A DNA stretch of 64,000 nt from contig OY997590.1 in assembly GCA_963921825.1 (NCBI GenBank), positions 36,597,039 to 36,661,038 on the forward strand, written 5' to 3'. The notes below the pieces were generated by a model. It saw only the letters and a program-made list of their open reading frames with translations. It made no database searches and was not told where the DNA came from. The stretch comes from Erodium maritimum. Its lineage: Eukaryota; Streptophyta; Magnoliopsida; Geraniales; Geraniaceae. Shown here piece after piece: positions 1 to 11,042 of this stretch (position 1 is the first letter of the stretch; each line of letters begins with the position of its first letter). The position numbers and the translations under genes were made by a program.

Positions 1-562
1 ATAAAGAATGGATTAACATTTGTTAAAACAACTTGAACAAATTATAGGAACTAGTCTGATATATAATCAATTGAATTAATTTTCCATATGTGAAGAACCA
101 AGTTAATGGAACCTTTTTTGATAAGACAAATTAATGGTATCTGATGCTTATGTAAGAGGTTTTTATAAAAGTATAGTACTATGTGAAGGACTGATCGTAA
201 ATAGTATATTATGTTTAGTCATGAAATTAAAATAGATTAATAATCGAATCAAACCGTAATATTTTTTATTAATTTGATTAGGTTAGTGAAATGAAAAAAT
301 CGATTAGGTTAGTACGTATAATTTAATAATCTATATTTTAAATAGGTTACACAAATTATTAATATTCAATCGAATAATCAAATGCCCACCTCAATACAAT
401 AAAGATCAAACACTTATGTCTCCTGAATGGATGTTTTATTTAATGAATTTGTCTAGCTTACGAGTAGCGTATCATGTTACAAAGTTTCTGGAAAAAAAGA
501 GAATTACAATGTTCCACACATCACAATCGTAGCATAAACTTAGTGTTCATAGTGTTAGGACC
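1..562. other. AT-rich spacer, no gene seen
   Basis: This stretch is strongly AT-rich with many short homopolymer runs and stops in all frames. I see no coding region, tRNA-like box or clear repeat. It borders the A-tract end of the retroposon to its right. Confidence 0.6.
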
Positions 563-1370
563 CAGTTTTTTTTATTATCAGTAATTGAAAGTTTAAATTA
601 AACTTCTTACGAGGAGAAAGAGGAGTACATGAAATCTGACTACAGACCTTCAAAAGCCCAAGAAGTACGCAACCTTCTTATCGGGCACAATCGAAACCAT
701 AAACCAAGAACAAGAACAGACACGAGCGCTGGCATGACAACCCAACCTCCTAAGAATCCCAACAAGGGGAGGGTACAAATAATAAGGTCTAAAAACCTAA
801 ATTTTACAACCATTAAGAGCATAAAAGCAAAGAAGCCGACTAGAAAAATGAGGTCAAAACCCTGATTTTCCTATCATGAAGCGCAAGGAAAAAAGATCTG
901 AAATCCAAATTTTACTAACATGAGGTCCAACTGAAAAGAGATGAAAACCTATCAAGCCCGCAGATTACCGCTCACCGGAACCTCAATCCTCGGCAATATA
1001 ACCAAAATAACTCTCTACTATGACATAAGGCCAAATGCCAGCGATGAACACTGCTCGAAATCTACAAGAAATTCCCAACCGAGGCCAACACCAACGGTCA
1101 ACCCTGCGGGGAGTCGGAGTTGAAAATCCTCAAACTGTTGACGGAAAACGGGAGAGAGGGCATTATCCCCGAGCTCAACGAGCCACCTAGACTATGCAAC
1201 AGGCAAGAGAGTACCAAACAAATCAACAAAAACCCCAAAGGAAGCCCTCCAAACACTGCTCGGTTATAGATGATAACCCGCTAGAAGCCAACACAATCCA
1301 GCGATCCAAACGGAGAGTTAGACTCATTCACTACCATCGATCACAACTAGTGAGACTCTCTCTCTAAAAA
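563..1370 (-). mobile_element. Decayed retroposon, minus strand, with 3' A tract
   Basis: Read on the minus strand, this GC-richer block ends in an A-rich tail at about 565-580, seen as a T run on the plus strand. That is the hallmark of a poly(A)-primed retroposon such as a LINE derivative. A segment near 784-824 (a 'ggtctaaaaacctaaat' type motif) closely resembles 23361-23400 in the other minus-strand retroposon of the window, so the two probably belong to one family. Short open frames on both strands resemble no protein I know. The 5' end is not precisely visible, and no target-site duplication was found. It could be a LINE 3' part or a Sadhu-type non-coding retroposon. Confidence 0.4.
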
Positions 1371-2330
1371 GCTTCTCCCCCCTTTTCTGAAACCCTAGCC
1401 ACCACCCTTCTCTACCCTTCGTCTCCACCAGCGACGTCCCCGACTTCGGTCGTTGTAGTTTCCGGTGGCGTCAACAACCACCGCCAGAGCCGGGGACCCA
1501 ATTGTACAGTTGATTTTGGCGCATTTAGATGAAAAACGAACAAAAACAAAACTATTGATGAAATTACTTTTTTTTTGTAAAATAAAAAGCATTGTATATT
1601 GTATTTCTCACAAAACAAGTGTATCATAAATTATTTAGTAAGAAACAAGAATGAAAAAGTTAATATCATTTTCATTAAACACCACCAAAAAAAATCCAAA
1701 TTGTGAAAGACCTTGTATTTTGAAAAGTATGACATGGGTGGGTATTAGGTGGTTAACCACCTAGTTAACCTCTCCACGAACCCAATCCGATATTACCAGT
1801 TTAACATAGCTTGGAACCACCCCAATCCAAAAATCAATTCTTCATAGTGAAACCAACCAGTCCACTAGCCGACTGGTTAGTGGTTTTAACCAATCAACTA
1901 CTTTACTACATGTTAGGACAAATTTAGATACCAATAACCATACATAAATTTCTATTTCAAACCAAAACATGGTACTACATTCTCCAAAATAAAACAAAAA
2001 GTACATCATCTTGATTAGAATTACATGAAATGTCAAATAAATTTACAAAGAAAAGAAATTTTCAATTCTCTTCATTTTTTAAGAGAATACATGTGAACAA
2101 AAGCAAGAAGACACGTGTATATGATGAACAGTATCAGTTTGGTTGGTTAATTGGTGATTTGACGTTTCAAGAACCGACAACCAACCGTTAACCTTCCGGT
2201 TCAATCGTCTCTCCTCCAAAATGTCGCCGGTGATCCCGGTTTTGGGTTTTCTGATGCGGTTTTCGGTCGGTGGTGGTTGGTTTTAGCAGTTTCGGTTTTT
2301 TTCCCACCACTAATGACACCTGTTTGTTTT
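1371..2330. other. Mixed non-coding DNA: leader-like fragment and repetitive GGTTAACC-rich block
   Basis: 1376-1500 is CT-rich and contains 'gaaaccctagccacc', a sequence typical of plant 5' leaders, then stops abruptly in AT-rich DNA. 1740-1910 and 2150-2300 are rich in ggttaacc and ggttggtt words and look like old repeat DNA. No frame resembles a protein. Confidence 0.4.
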
Positions 2331-3079
2331 AAGAAGAACATATTACACAAATTGAAAATAAATAAGAAATAGACATTAACCAGGATGAATGAATAAACAA
2401 AAGACTCGGTTTTAAAATGAAGACGATCATAAAGATTGATTCAGCTCCCATACTAAGAATATCACCCACATAAACAACCCAATCAAGATTGTGTATATGC
2501 CACGAATTGTAAATGTATCAGCAATCAATCTTATCAAAAACAAAAGGAGGATCTTTCCAAATCCATCATTAACATGCAGATAGAGCAACATATGTCAGAT
2601 ACTTGATTTCTTTACATCAAACAAAGATTAGTAGTCAGATTGTTTGTTTTTTTAATTTCACTTTTCTGTTTTTTGTTGGTACTCAGATGCTTATTTAATT
2701 TTGATGAGCACGTAAATGAACCCACTAACATGGCCCGATTTTGTATATATACAATTCTTTCAATTCACAATGTCAAAGACCTAAGAACACATTTGCTTCA
2801 TAAACAAATATGGGTCATAAAGTGAAGAGTGACAAAAATATTACCATTAATGGATGAATGAGTTGAGTGCTGATCCTTAGAAGAAATGGGCCGGTCCTAT
2901 AACTTCAGCCCATTCAGACCATTTAGGTTATGTTGGTTTTAGGGGAGGAAGGGTCTTTTTTTTTTGTTTGGTGTGTAGTTGCTGCAACACTTGGACAAAG
3001 AAGTAAAGGGACACATGGGAAAACAATCTTGACTGATTGCTCTGACCATTTCATTTCTTGAAGTCGGAGCAAAATATTT
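2331..3079. other. AT-rich spacer flanking Copia-1, no gene seen
   Basis: AT-rich DNA with short random frames. It ends at the target site of the minus-strand Copia element (TGCTT at 3080-3084). The pre-insertion locus therefore continued directly into 23029. Confidence 0.6.
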
Positions 3080-3084
3080 TGCTT

Positions 3085-3392
3085 TGTTGTAAATAATAGT
3101 ATAATGGTATATTAATGGATTAACATAACTACTTAAACATAAAATTAGAATAGAACACAAGTGGAGAAGTAGCTCTCTTGTTCTTTTATTTCTCAAGGCA
3201 CAACACAAGAACAAGTATGGTTGGGAGCTTTTTCTCTCTGCTGAAAAATGGCTTGTAATTTATATTGTGGTAGTGTCCTATTTATAGAAGAAAATGGGGA
3301 ACAATTTGCATGAGACATGCCGCACCATTTTCTCTTGAAATGACCAAGGGCCATCACCATTTAAGATGGTGGGGGCCATAACATTTATAACA
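3085..3392 (-). repeat. Copia-1 3' LTR
   Basis: Starts TGTTGTAAAT and ends TTTATAACA on the plus strand, and matches 22717-23023 almost throughout. The purine-rich primer tract of the minus strand (CCAAGAGGGAG, at 3393-3403) abuts its inner edge, which identifies this copy as the 3' LTR of a minus-strand element. Confidence 0.95.
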
Positions 3393-3670
3393 CTCCCTCT
3401 TGGACACCACCATCTACAAAAATAAGATAACATTGAATGTTCTTCAAGCTTAGGTTGACTCGTTAAAAACCTCCTCATGAAAACCCGGTGGGACAAAACC
3501 TGTAAGGAAAAGAGTGCAACGCACAAGCGTGCTTGAAGCCGTGCTTGATGTTGTCTCGTTAAAATCCTTTCCAAGAAAAACCCGTGGGACAAAACTTGGA
3601 TAAGGGAAAAAGAGTACAACGCACGATTCGCGCTCCCCCTCATCGTTACTCCCCTTGATGATTGACGGGA

Positions 3671-4054
3671 TCACTTTAACTGCTGGTTGACTCGACGCAT
3701 CCCGATCCTGAACACTAGCTTTTCAAAAGTAGATGTCGGCAAGGCCTTAGTAAATAAGTCAACAAGATTTTCACTGGACCGTATCTGCTTGACATCTATC
3801 TCACGACTCTTCTGGAGTTCATGAGTATAAAAGAATTTCGGAGAGATGTGTTTGATTCTATCCCCTTTGATATAACCTCCTCTAATTTGAGCAATACAAG
3901 CTGCATTATCCTCATATATTGTGGAAGGGGAATTTTCCAGAGGAATGTCGATTGAGCTCTGTATATGCTGAATAACTGATCGAAGCAACACACATTCTCG
4001 GCTAGCTTCATGTAGTGCAAGAATTTCTGAATGATTGGATGACATCGCAACCAA
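3671..4054 (-). pseudogene. Copia-1 RNase H region (fossil)
   Basis: The translation resembles the C-terminal part of Copia RNase H: 'EDNAACIAQIRGGYIKGDR' followed by 'KHISPKFFYTHEL' and a tail ending near 'LVDLFTKALPTSTFEKLV'. These are family-typical blocks. It lies just before the polypurine tract and 3' LTR, as expected for the last pol domain. Part of a broken element. Confidence 0.9.
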
Positions 4055-4057
4055 AGT

Positions 4058-5134
4058 CTACTTCGTTGAGCACCAGGAAATGGCCGTCTCATTGCAGGTA
4101 AATACATATCCCGTCTGGGAGCGAGCTTTATGGGGATCTGATAAATATCCTGCATCTGCATATCCATCCAAGCCAATTCTCCCCCTGGACTTAGAATACA
4201 AAAGTCCCAAATCTTTAGTACCACTCAAATAACGAAGTATGTGCTTGATATCATTCCAATGTCGTCGAGTGGGTTCTGAACTGAACCTGGCAAGTACATT
4301 TACTGCGAACACTATATCAGGTCGCGTACATTGTGCCATATATAACAAAGCCCTAATAGCATTTAGATATGGTACTTCAGGACCAAGTATCTCTTCATCA
4401 GCTTCCTTGGGACGGAATGGATCTCTCTTAGGATCCAAAGATCGTACGATCATTGGAGTACTGAGTGGATGAGCATTATCCATGCTAAAGCGTTTAAGGA
4501 GCTTCTCAATATATGCAGATTGATGGATCAAAATACCATCAGATAGATGCTCGAGCTGCAGGCCGAGACAATGTCTTGTCTTCCCCAAATCTTTCATTTC
4601 AAATTCCCTTTTCAGATATTCTGCAGTTTTAAGGATCTCTTCTGGAGTCCCAATCAGATTCATATCATCAAGGTATACTGCTACAATAACAAACTCAGAG
4701 TTTGTTTTCTTTATGAATACACATGGACATATGATGTTATTCTTATAACCTTCTTTGATAAGGTACTCGCTAAGACGATTGTACCACATTCTCCCAGATT
4801 GTTTTAGTCCATACAGAGACTTCTGTAACTTTACTGAACACAGATATCTAGGGATATCTATCATTGCTTCAGGCAACCTCAACCCATCAGGGAGTTTCAT
4901 ATAGATATCAGTGTCCAAAGTACCATACAAGTAAGCAGTAACAACGCCCATCATGCACATATCAAGTCCTACAGAGACTGATAGGTTGATCAAATATCTG
5001 AAAGTGATCATGTCCATTACTGGGGAATATGTCTCATCAAAATCGACCCCTGGTCGTTGAGAGAATCCTTGGGCCACAAGTCTAGCCTTATATCGGGCGA
5101 CTTCATTGTTCTCATTTCGTTTCCTTGTAAACAC
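4058..5134 (-). pseudogene. Copia-1 reverse transcriptase (RVT_2) region (fossil)
   Basis: A 358-residue open stretch has the Copia RVT_2 pattern: 'YKARLVAQGFSQRPGVDFDE' near the N-terminus, 'QKSLYGLKQSGRMWYNRL', the polymerase motif 'VAVYLDDMNLIG' (YLDD, where YVDD is usual), 'FEMKDLGKTRHCLGLQ', and the RT-RNase H connection 'YLNAIRALLYMAQCTRPDI'. The N-terminal part of RNase H ('LDGYADAGYLSDPHKARSQT') is also included. It is the longest intact coding stretch of Copia-1, but it sits in a broken element. Confidence 0.95.
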
Positions 5135-5960
5135 CCACCTGTAACCAACAGGTTTAACACCCCTGGTGTTTTAGAAACGGGCCCAAAGACTTGGCGTTTC
5201 GCCAATGAAGCCAATTCTGCTTGAATTGCTTCTTCCCACATAGGCCAGTCATCTCTGTGACGGCATTCGTCGATGCTTCGGGGCTCAAAATCAAATTCAT
5301 TGATTATCTCCTTGGCCACCGCGAATGCAAAGACTTCATCAATAATAACTAATTGTCGATCCAAAGTTTCTTTTATGTGTGAGTAATTCATATGAATTTC
5401 CTCATTTCTTTGCTCTCGTAATTCATCAAGAGTATTAGAGCCTTCCGGCATTTCCGGAACGATTGGTTCTTCTGGAACCGACTCTGGTAGTTCTTTTGGA
5501 ACCACCTCTGGTAATGAGGCTTTCTCAACCCCTTTATTCGTCTGACATTTCCGCTTACGGGGAACAATGTCTTTTGATCCAATTGGTGTTCCACGCTTCA
5601 GGCGTGTACTAGAGGAATCGATAACTGCCTTTGCAGTATCACCAGTGATCTTAATTTTAGCTGGTACATTGATAGCATCTATATAAGATTTTGTCATCTT
5701 TGATGTGTCTGCAAATGCATCAGGCATTTGATTTGCAATATTCTGCAAATGAAGTATCCTTTGTACTTCTATCTCACACTATGATGTGCGTGGGTCAAGA
5801 TGAGACAGAGAATTTACTCTCCAAGAGAGTTCATGCCTTACTTCAGGAGGCTTATTCTTATCACCTAAAGGTGGAAATGATGTCTCATCAAAATGACAGT
5901 CTGCAAACCTTGCAGTAAACATGTCACCCGTTAAGGGTTCCAGATACCTGATTATCGATG
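5135..5960 (-). pseudogene. Copia-1 integrase-RT linker region (fossil)
   Basis: An open stretch (about 5017-5748) is rich in Pro, Glu and Ser ('PEVVPKELPESVPEEPIVPE') and runs into 'EFDFEPRSIDECRHRDDWP', the segment that usually precedes Copia RT. Such an acidic, low-complexity linker between integrase and RT is common in Copia polyproteins. No other domain is seen. Confidence 0.75.
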
Positions 5961-5961
5961 G

Positions 5962-6582
5962 TTAATTAAAACCAACATAAACCCCCAATCGTCGTTGGGG
6001 TCCCATTTTTGTGCGTTTAGAAGGTGCAATAGGCACTTGCACAACACATCCAAAGGTTCTCAAATGGGATACATCAGGTTCATGACCACATGCAAGTTGC
6101 ACAGGAGAATATCGGTGATATGCACTAGGCCTCAACCGAATCAAAGATGCAGCATGTAATACAGCATGTCCCCAAGCAGAAATAGGTAATTGTGATTGCA
6201 TTAGTAATGTAGGTGCAATTATCTGTATACGTTTAATAAACGATTCTGCTAAACCATTCTGGGTATGGACATGTGCAACGGGATGTTCAACATCAATCCC
6301 TAAAGACATGCAATAATCATCAAACGTCCCTGACGTGAATTCACCAGCATTATCAAGACGAATAGACTTAATGGGATGATCAGGGAAATGTGCCCTCAGC
6401 TTAATGATTTGTACCAACAATTTAGCAAATGCAACATTTCGCGTTGATAGTAAACAAACATTAGACCATCTGCTGGATGCGTCTATCAAGGCCATAAAAT
6501 AATTGAATGGTCCGCTAGCTGGCATGTATAGGCCCACATATATCTCCCTGAATCCTTTGCAAGAATGATGGGGATTCAACAT
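5962..6582 (-). pseudogene. Copia-1 integrase core (rve) region (fossil)
   Basis: Integrase blocks are clear: 'RSIRLDNAGEFTSGTFDDYC' (second catalytic Asp region), then 'VEHPVAHVHTQNGLAESFIK' carrying the catalytic Glu, then 'LPISAWGHAVLHAASLIRLR' and 'HLRTFGCVVQVPIAPSKRTK'. The order and spacing fit Copia integrase. It follows the GAG-pre-integrase block upstream on the same strand. Confidence 0.92.
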
Positions 6583-7108
6583 TAATCTTTGTTTGAGATG
6601 GTCGGACTATTAATTTTCCTTGAGAACAAGCGGTACATGATATCTCATTGGACATTAGGATCTTCTGGCCCTTTAATGAATGTCCACATGAGTTCTCAAC
6701 ATTCCTACGCATCATGGTCGATCCCGGATGACCAAGACGATTGTGCCAAAGCATAAAATCATTTGGATTAATGAACTTCTGGTTCATTGTTGCGTAGGCT
6801 TCAACTGTTCTTATGGTTGTGTAATACAACCCCGGCGATAGAACATGAAATTTCTCTAGTACTCGCTTTTCACCACGATCACCTCTTGTGATACAGAGAA
6901 ACTCAGTCTCATTTTCTGTGGTGGTCTCAACATGATATCCATGGATATCCTTAAAGCTCAGTAGATTTCTCCTGGATCTACTAGCATACAAGGCATTATG
7001 GATACGCAATCTCGTTCCATTTTTCAATAGCAAGGTAGCTCCCCCGGAGCCTTCTATCAGGTTTGTAGTACCCGAGATAGTATTAACACTTGCCTCGACC
7101 AACGCCAA
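6515..7108 (-). pseudogene. Copia-1 GAG-pre-integrase and protease-tail region (fossil)
   Basis: The C-terminal half contains 'LWHNRLGHPGSTMMRRNVEN' with the His pair of the integrase zinc domain and downstream cysteines ('ISCTACSQGKLIVRP'). The N-terminal half ('GATLLLKNGTRLRIHNALYA', 'RRNLLSFKDIHGYHVE') matches the segment between protease and integrase in Copia pol. It overlaps the next block, consistent with a broken reading frame in this element. Confidence 0.9.
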
Positions 7109-7685
7109 GCAATAAAAATATTTCTTGCTCTTTCAGATTGTGTGCGTCGACGCGCAATCAACAATACATATATCATCATTCTCATTGCAAGCAGACAATC
7201 CACTATCGAGCTCCATATCCTTTACAAAAGGAGAGCATTATATTAGTTTACAAAACTTGATAGGATTGTACAAAAACATCACATATATATTAGTTCAAAG
7301 GGATGCAGCGGTAATAACAAGCTCATGCCATAATCCCATCATGGATAATATTCTTATCCAGCCTAAAAGCTGTATATTGGCATTTTACCAGATTTATCAT
7401 CCCGAACATGGATCGAAACCATAATTTGTAAAGATATGAACATATCGACATTCATCATTCCCGACTTCAAGTCGTTGGTATTATGTACTTGGAACTTCTG
7501 GTCCAAGATACGCAAGTCGCTAGTATTATGTATTTGGAACTTCTGGTAAAACATACAATAGCCCGTTGGTATTTGGAACTTCTGGTCCAATATAGCATAA
7601 TATTTGTAACTTCAGGCTAGAAAATATGCTATCTCATAAATTCGTTCACAAAATGATCATGCGACGAGCAAACCAATGGCGTAGC
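7109..7685 (-). repeat. Copia-1 leader/gag region with short direct repeats (first part)
   Basis: No gag domain is recognisable. Between about 7430 and 7620 a degenerate unit around 'ttggaacttctggtccaa' repeats several times, spaced by 'gtattatgtactt'-like text. The same theme resumes across the Gypsy insertion at about 22160 ('cttggaacttttagccc'), showing that 7109-7685 and 22093-22716 were once continuous. Confidence 0.6.
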
Positions 7686-9489
7686 CAAACTGTAAGAACC
7701 ACACCCGATCAACGCCAGTCAAATCGGCGAAAAACAGGAAAATTAAATTTTTTTTGGACAGACACTTAAATGAACCTAAATTTGATCCCGAGGGTCATAC
7801 CGGACTTAAGTTGACCCCGACATCGACCAAAGTGAGTTCCGGGGGACTCAGGGAAACTTTCTGACCAATTTGGGAAAGGTTGACTTTTTGCTGGAAAAGT
7901 CAACCGAGCGACGTTTTTGTCAGTTCGAGGTCCGTTTTGGATCCAAAAAGCTTAGCCGTCGTCACAGTGGTCTTAGTTGAGCCGTTTCCTTGTAGTCCGT
8001 GAAGTTTCGTAATTTCTTGGAAAAAGTGCCCGTTCGGGGCCCGAGACGGCTGAATTTCGCGAATCTGACTGAGAAATATCTAGAAGATATTTTCCAAAAG
8101 GGGTGGGACCCACTTGCCACATGTCACCAATGTGGTGGTGTTAGGTAACATTGAACAAAACAAAGAAATGGAAAGGTGATGTTAGTTTTTTAAATATGGT
8201 AAAAGTGTGTGTTTATGAAACAAAACAAAAGGAAGACCTTAAGGGGGTGTTCGGCCATATGTTCAAAAAAGAGAAAAAGAAGAGAGTTTTAGAGAGAGAA
8301 AGGGAAAGAGAAAAGGAGAGAAAAAAGAGAAGGAGTTTCTAGGGTTTTGCCTTTTCCCGACTATCCAACCGGTGGATCGTCTCAACGATCAAGGAATCGA
8401 CCTCCGATCGACATTCCCTACGGTGAGCAACTATCCGATTTGCATTTTGTTAAGTTTAAAGTTTAGGGTTTAGGTTAAAACTAGTAGTTTATGGTTGAGT
8501 TGAGGTGTGGGGTTCGTTGGGGACGTTTTGGAGGGAAGATTGAACGTTTTCCGGTGACCGGAGGCTCGGGGGAGCTCCGGCCACCGTGTATGGTGGCTGC
8601 CGGAGTTGGGGTGGTGGCTGTCCGGAGCTAGGACCGGCCACCACCATGGTGAACCGGCCCAAAACCGGCCCTAGCCACCCACGACCAAGGATGGCCGGGT
8701 AGGGTTCACATGCTCGGGTATCGGGTTTTCGTGTTCGGGTGGTTTAGGACGTTCCCCAAGTAGTTAATCCACACCCGGAACGAATTTTGGAATTAAATTG
8801 TAAAAGTTGTAAATGACGGGTTTAGAAACTTTAAACGCGAATTAAATTGCTCGGAAGTCGGAAATTGATTCCGTCGATTGCGTTGGAACCCTTGAGTTAT
8901 TCTAAGACCGTAGAAACGAAAACGGGAATTTTCGGAGCCCCAGAAGGACGTTTTCCAATCCCGGGCAGATTCGCCGGGTCGGGCGAAACGGGCCTTTCCG
9001 GGTCCATTATCGACAATGTCGAGTAATTGGGAAGTTTGGGATTGATCGACATTGTCGGGGTTACATTTGGGCGTCAAGTATATTAAAATTCAGTTTATGC
9101 CTGCGAACTTAAAAGTATTTTAAATTGTGTTCTTATTAGATCGTGCCACCGATAGAGGAAAAGGGAAAGCTAGGCGAGTGATCGTGATCACGCCAGAGCT
9201 TGGTTGTGAGCTTTTGGGAAAGCATACGAGGTAGGGAAAAGTATCCGGATCTTGGCTCTGACTAGGGAAAGTTAACAGTAGAAAAGCATGTGACACTTGG
9301 GTGTCGTGAGTTAAGTAAGTTTATCGAACAATAGAAAGGCATGCGACACCGGGTGGTGTCGTATGATACAAGAACGTATCGAACAATAGAAATGCATGTG
9401 ACACTTAGTAGTGTCGTAGGAGCAGTGAACTTATCGATATTAGAATTACTGGAGGCATTTGGTTATGCCCGGAGGTTGATTGTTTTGTT

Positions 9490-9990
9490 GGTGTCTTGGG
9501 TGGCCATGAGTGCCCGTGGGGTTGTTAACCCATATTTTTTACTGTTGGTGTCTTGGGTGGCCATGAGTGCCCGTGGGGTTGTTGAACCCGTATTTTACTG
9601 TTGGTGTGTCTTGGGTGGCCATGAATGCCCGTGGGGTTGTTAACCCGTATTTTACTGTTGGTGTCTTGGGTGGCCATGACTGCTCGTGGGGTTGTTGAAC
9701 CCGTATTTTACTGTTGGTGTGTCTTGGGTGGCCATGAGTACCCGTGGGGTTGTTAACCCGTATTTTACTGTTGGTGTCTTGGGTTGCCATGAGTCCCCGT
9801 GGGGTTGTTAACCCGTATTTTACTGTTGGTGTGTTTTGGGTGGCCATGAGTGCCCGTGGGGTGTTGAATCCGTGTTTTACTGTTGGCGTCTTGGGTGGCC
9901 ATGAGTGCCCGTGGGGTTGTTGAACCCGTGTTTTACTGTTGGTGTCTTGGGTGGCCATGAGTGCCTGTGGAGTGTTAAACCGGTGTTGTT
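9490..9990 (+). repeat. ~56-bp minisatellite in Gypsy-1 5' LTR
   Basis: About nine tandem units of 53-58 bp are built on 'cttgggtggccatgagtgcc', 'cgtggggttgtt' and 'acccgtattttactgttg'. Units alternate between 'gtgtctt' and 'gtgtgtctt' starts, which suggests higher-order duplication. Related arrays occur in every other LTR of this lineage in the window. Confidence 0.9.
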
Positions 9991-10046
9991 GCTGTTTGTT
10001 GAACTTTGCTTGTGATTGTGATTGTGGTTGCCTGAGAATTGGGGTG

Positions 10047-10437
10047 TGACAGGTCGACCGCCTGATCCGACTGCGTGTCGGGAAAAGTGCGACAGGTCGA
10101 CCGCCTGATCCAACCGTCGCGTCAGGAAAAGTGCGACAGGTCAACCGCCTGATCCGACCGTTGTGTCGGGAAAAGTGCGACAGGTCGACCGCCTGATCCG
10201 ACCGTCGCGTCGGGAAAAGTGCGACAGCTCGACCGCCTGATCCGACCGTCGTGTCGGGAAAAGTGCGAGAGGTCGACCGCTTGATCCAACCGTCGTGTCG
10301 GGAAAAGTGCGAGAGGTCGACCGCTTGATCCGACCGTCGTGTCAGGAAAAGTGCGACAGGTCGACCGCCTGATCCGACCGTCGTGTCAGGAAAAGTGCGA
10401 CAGGTCGACCGCCTGATCCGACCGTCGTGTCGGGAAT
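10047..10437 (+). repeat. 44-bp minisatellite in Gypsy-1 5' LTR
   Basis: Nine copies of a 44-bp unit contain 'gacaggtcgaccgcctgatc' followed by 'cgaccgtcgtgtcgggaaaa'. The 3' LTR has only two copies (about 21420-21507). Single-base variants between units are visible. Confidence 0.92.
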
Positions 10438-11025
10438 AGTTGCGTGGGCACTGAGCAGTTGGAGTGCTATCCTTTGCGATCTTGTTTGGTGTGCGATCCT
10501 TCGTGATCTTGGGTGTTGCGTGGTTATCTTTCGCGTCTTGGGAGGAAGTCGTAATCGTTGTGTCGGGTCTACATTACGTGTCCGAGTGTTGAGTCGGTTG
10601 AGGAAAGTAACCATTTGTGTGTCAGTCGGGTTACTTGAGTTGGGGATAGTAGTCCCCGGTGTTTGGGTTGTTGTTGGTGTTTCCGGAATGTTCTGCTAAG
10701 TATGTCGTAGTCAGTCTGGTATCCGTTGTGGTGAGCGAACGCTCACCCCTAGCTGCTTTTCCTACAGCTACTGGTCGCGGGACGGACTAGGTAAGCTCTC
10801 GAAGCTTGAAGAGCTGGGAGCGGGAGTCCAGGTTTCCTTTTGAGTTTAGCGACGTACGCCATGTCTTTTGTCCGCTTGTCTGGACGTACTTTTGAGTTGT
10901 AAATTATTATTTTGATTAACTAAATGGTGATTTTAAGCAATTTATTTAAAAGGTTTGAAAATGGTTTTATTGTTTTACCATTCGCGTTTCAGGTTCGGTT
11001 CTATTGAATTTGGGGCGTGACAGCT

Positions 11026-11042
11026 TGGTATCAGAGCTCGAG
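11026..11042 (+). other. Gypsy-1 primer binding site
   Basis: TGGTATCAGAGC followed by TCGAG begins 3 bases after the LTR end. TGGTATCAGAGC is the standard plant complement to the 3' end of initiator methionine tRNA. Confidence 0.92.

Larger units (their letters stand above)
7691..11022 (+). repeat. Gypsy-1 5' LTR (3332 bp)
   Basis: Bounded by TGTAAG and GTGACA and directly followed by the tRNA primer site. The parts in order are: a 5' portion (7691-9480) almost colinear with 19039-20800, a ~56-bp minisatellite (9490-9990), a 44-bp minisatellite (10047-10437), and a conserved 3' part with the inverted repeat GGTGAGCG-AA-CGCTCACC (10730-10747). It is about 283 bp longer than the 3' LTR, mostly because of extra 44-bp units. 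Confidence 0.95.

Noticed and set aside
9539-10144. A 201-residue minus-strand frame rich in THGHPRHTNSK repeats, and similar frames at 14878-15513 and 20839-21534
   Set aside because: All are antisense readings of the LTR minisatellites. No domain, and the repeats are not conserved at protein level.
9500-10440. A CRISPR-like array of regularly spaced repeats
   Set aside because: Units are directly adjacent tandem copies without variable spacers, in a plant LTR, and no cas-type gene exists.
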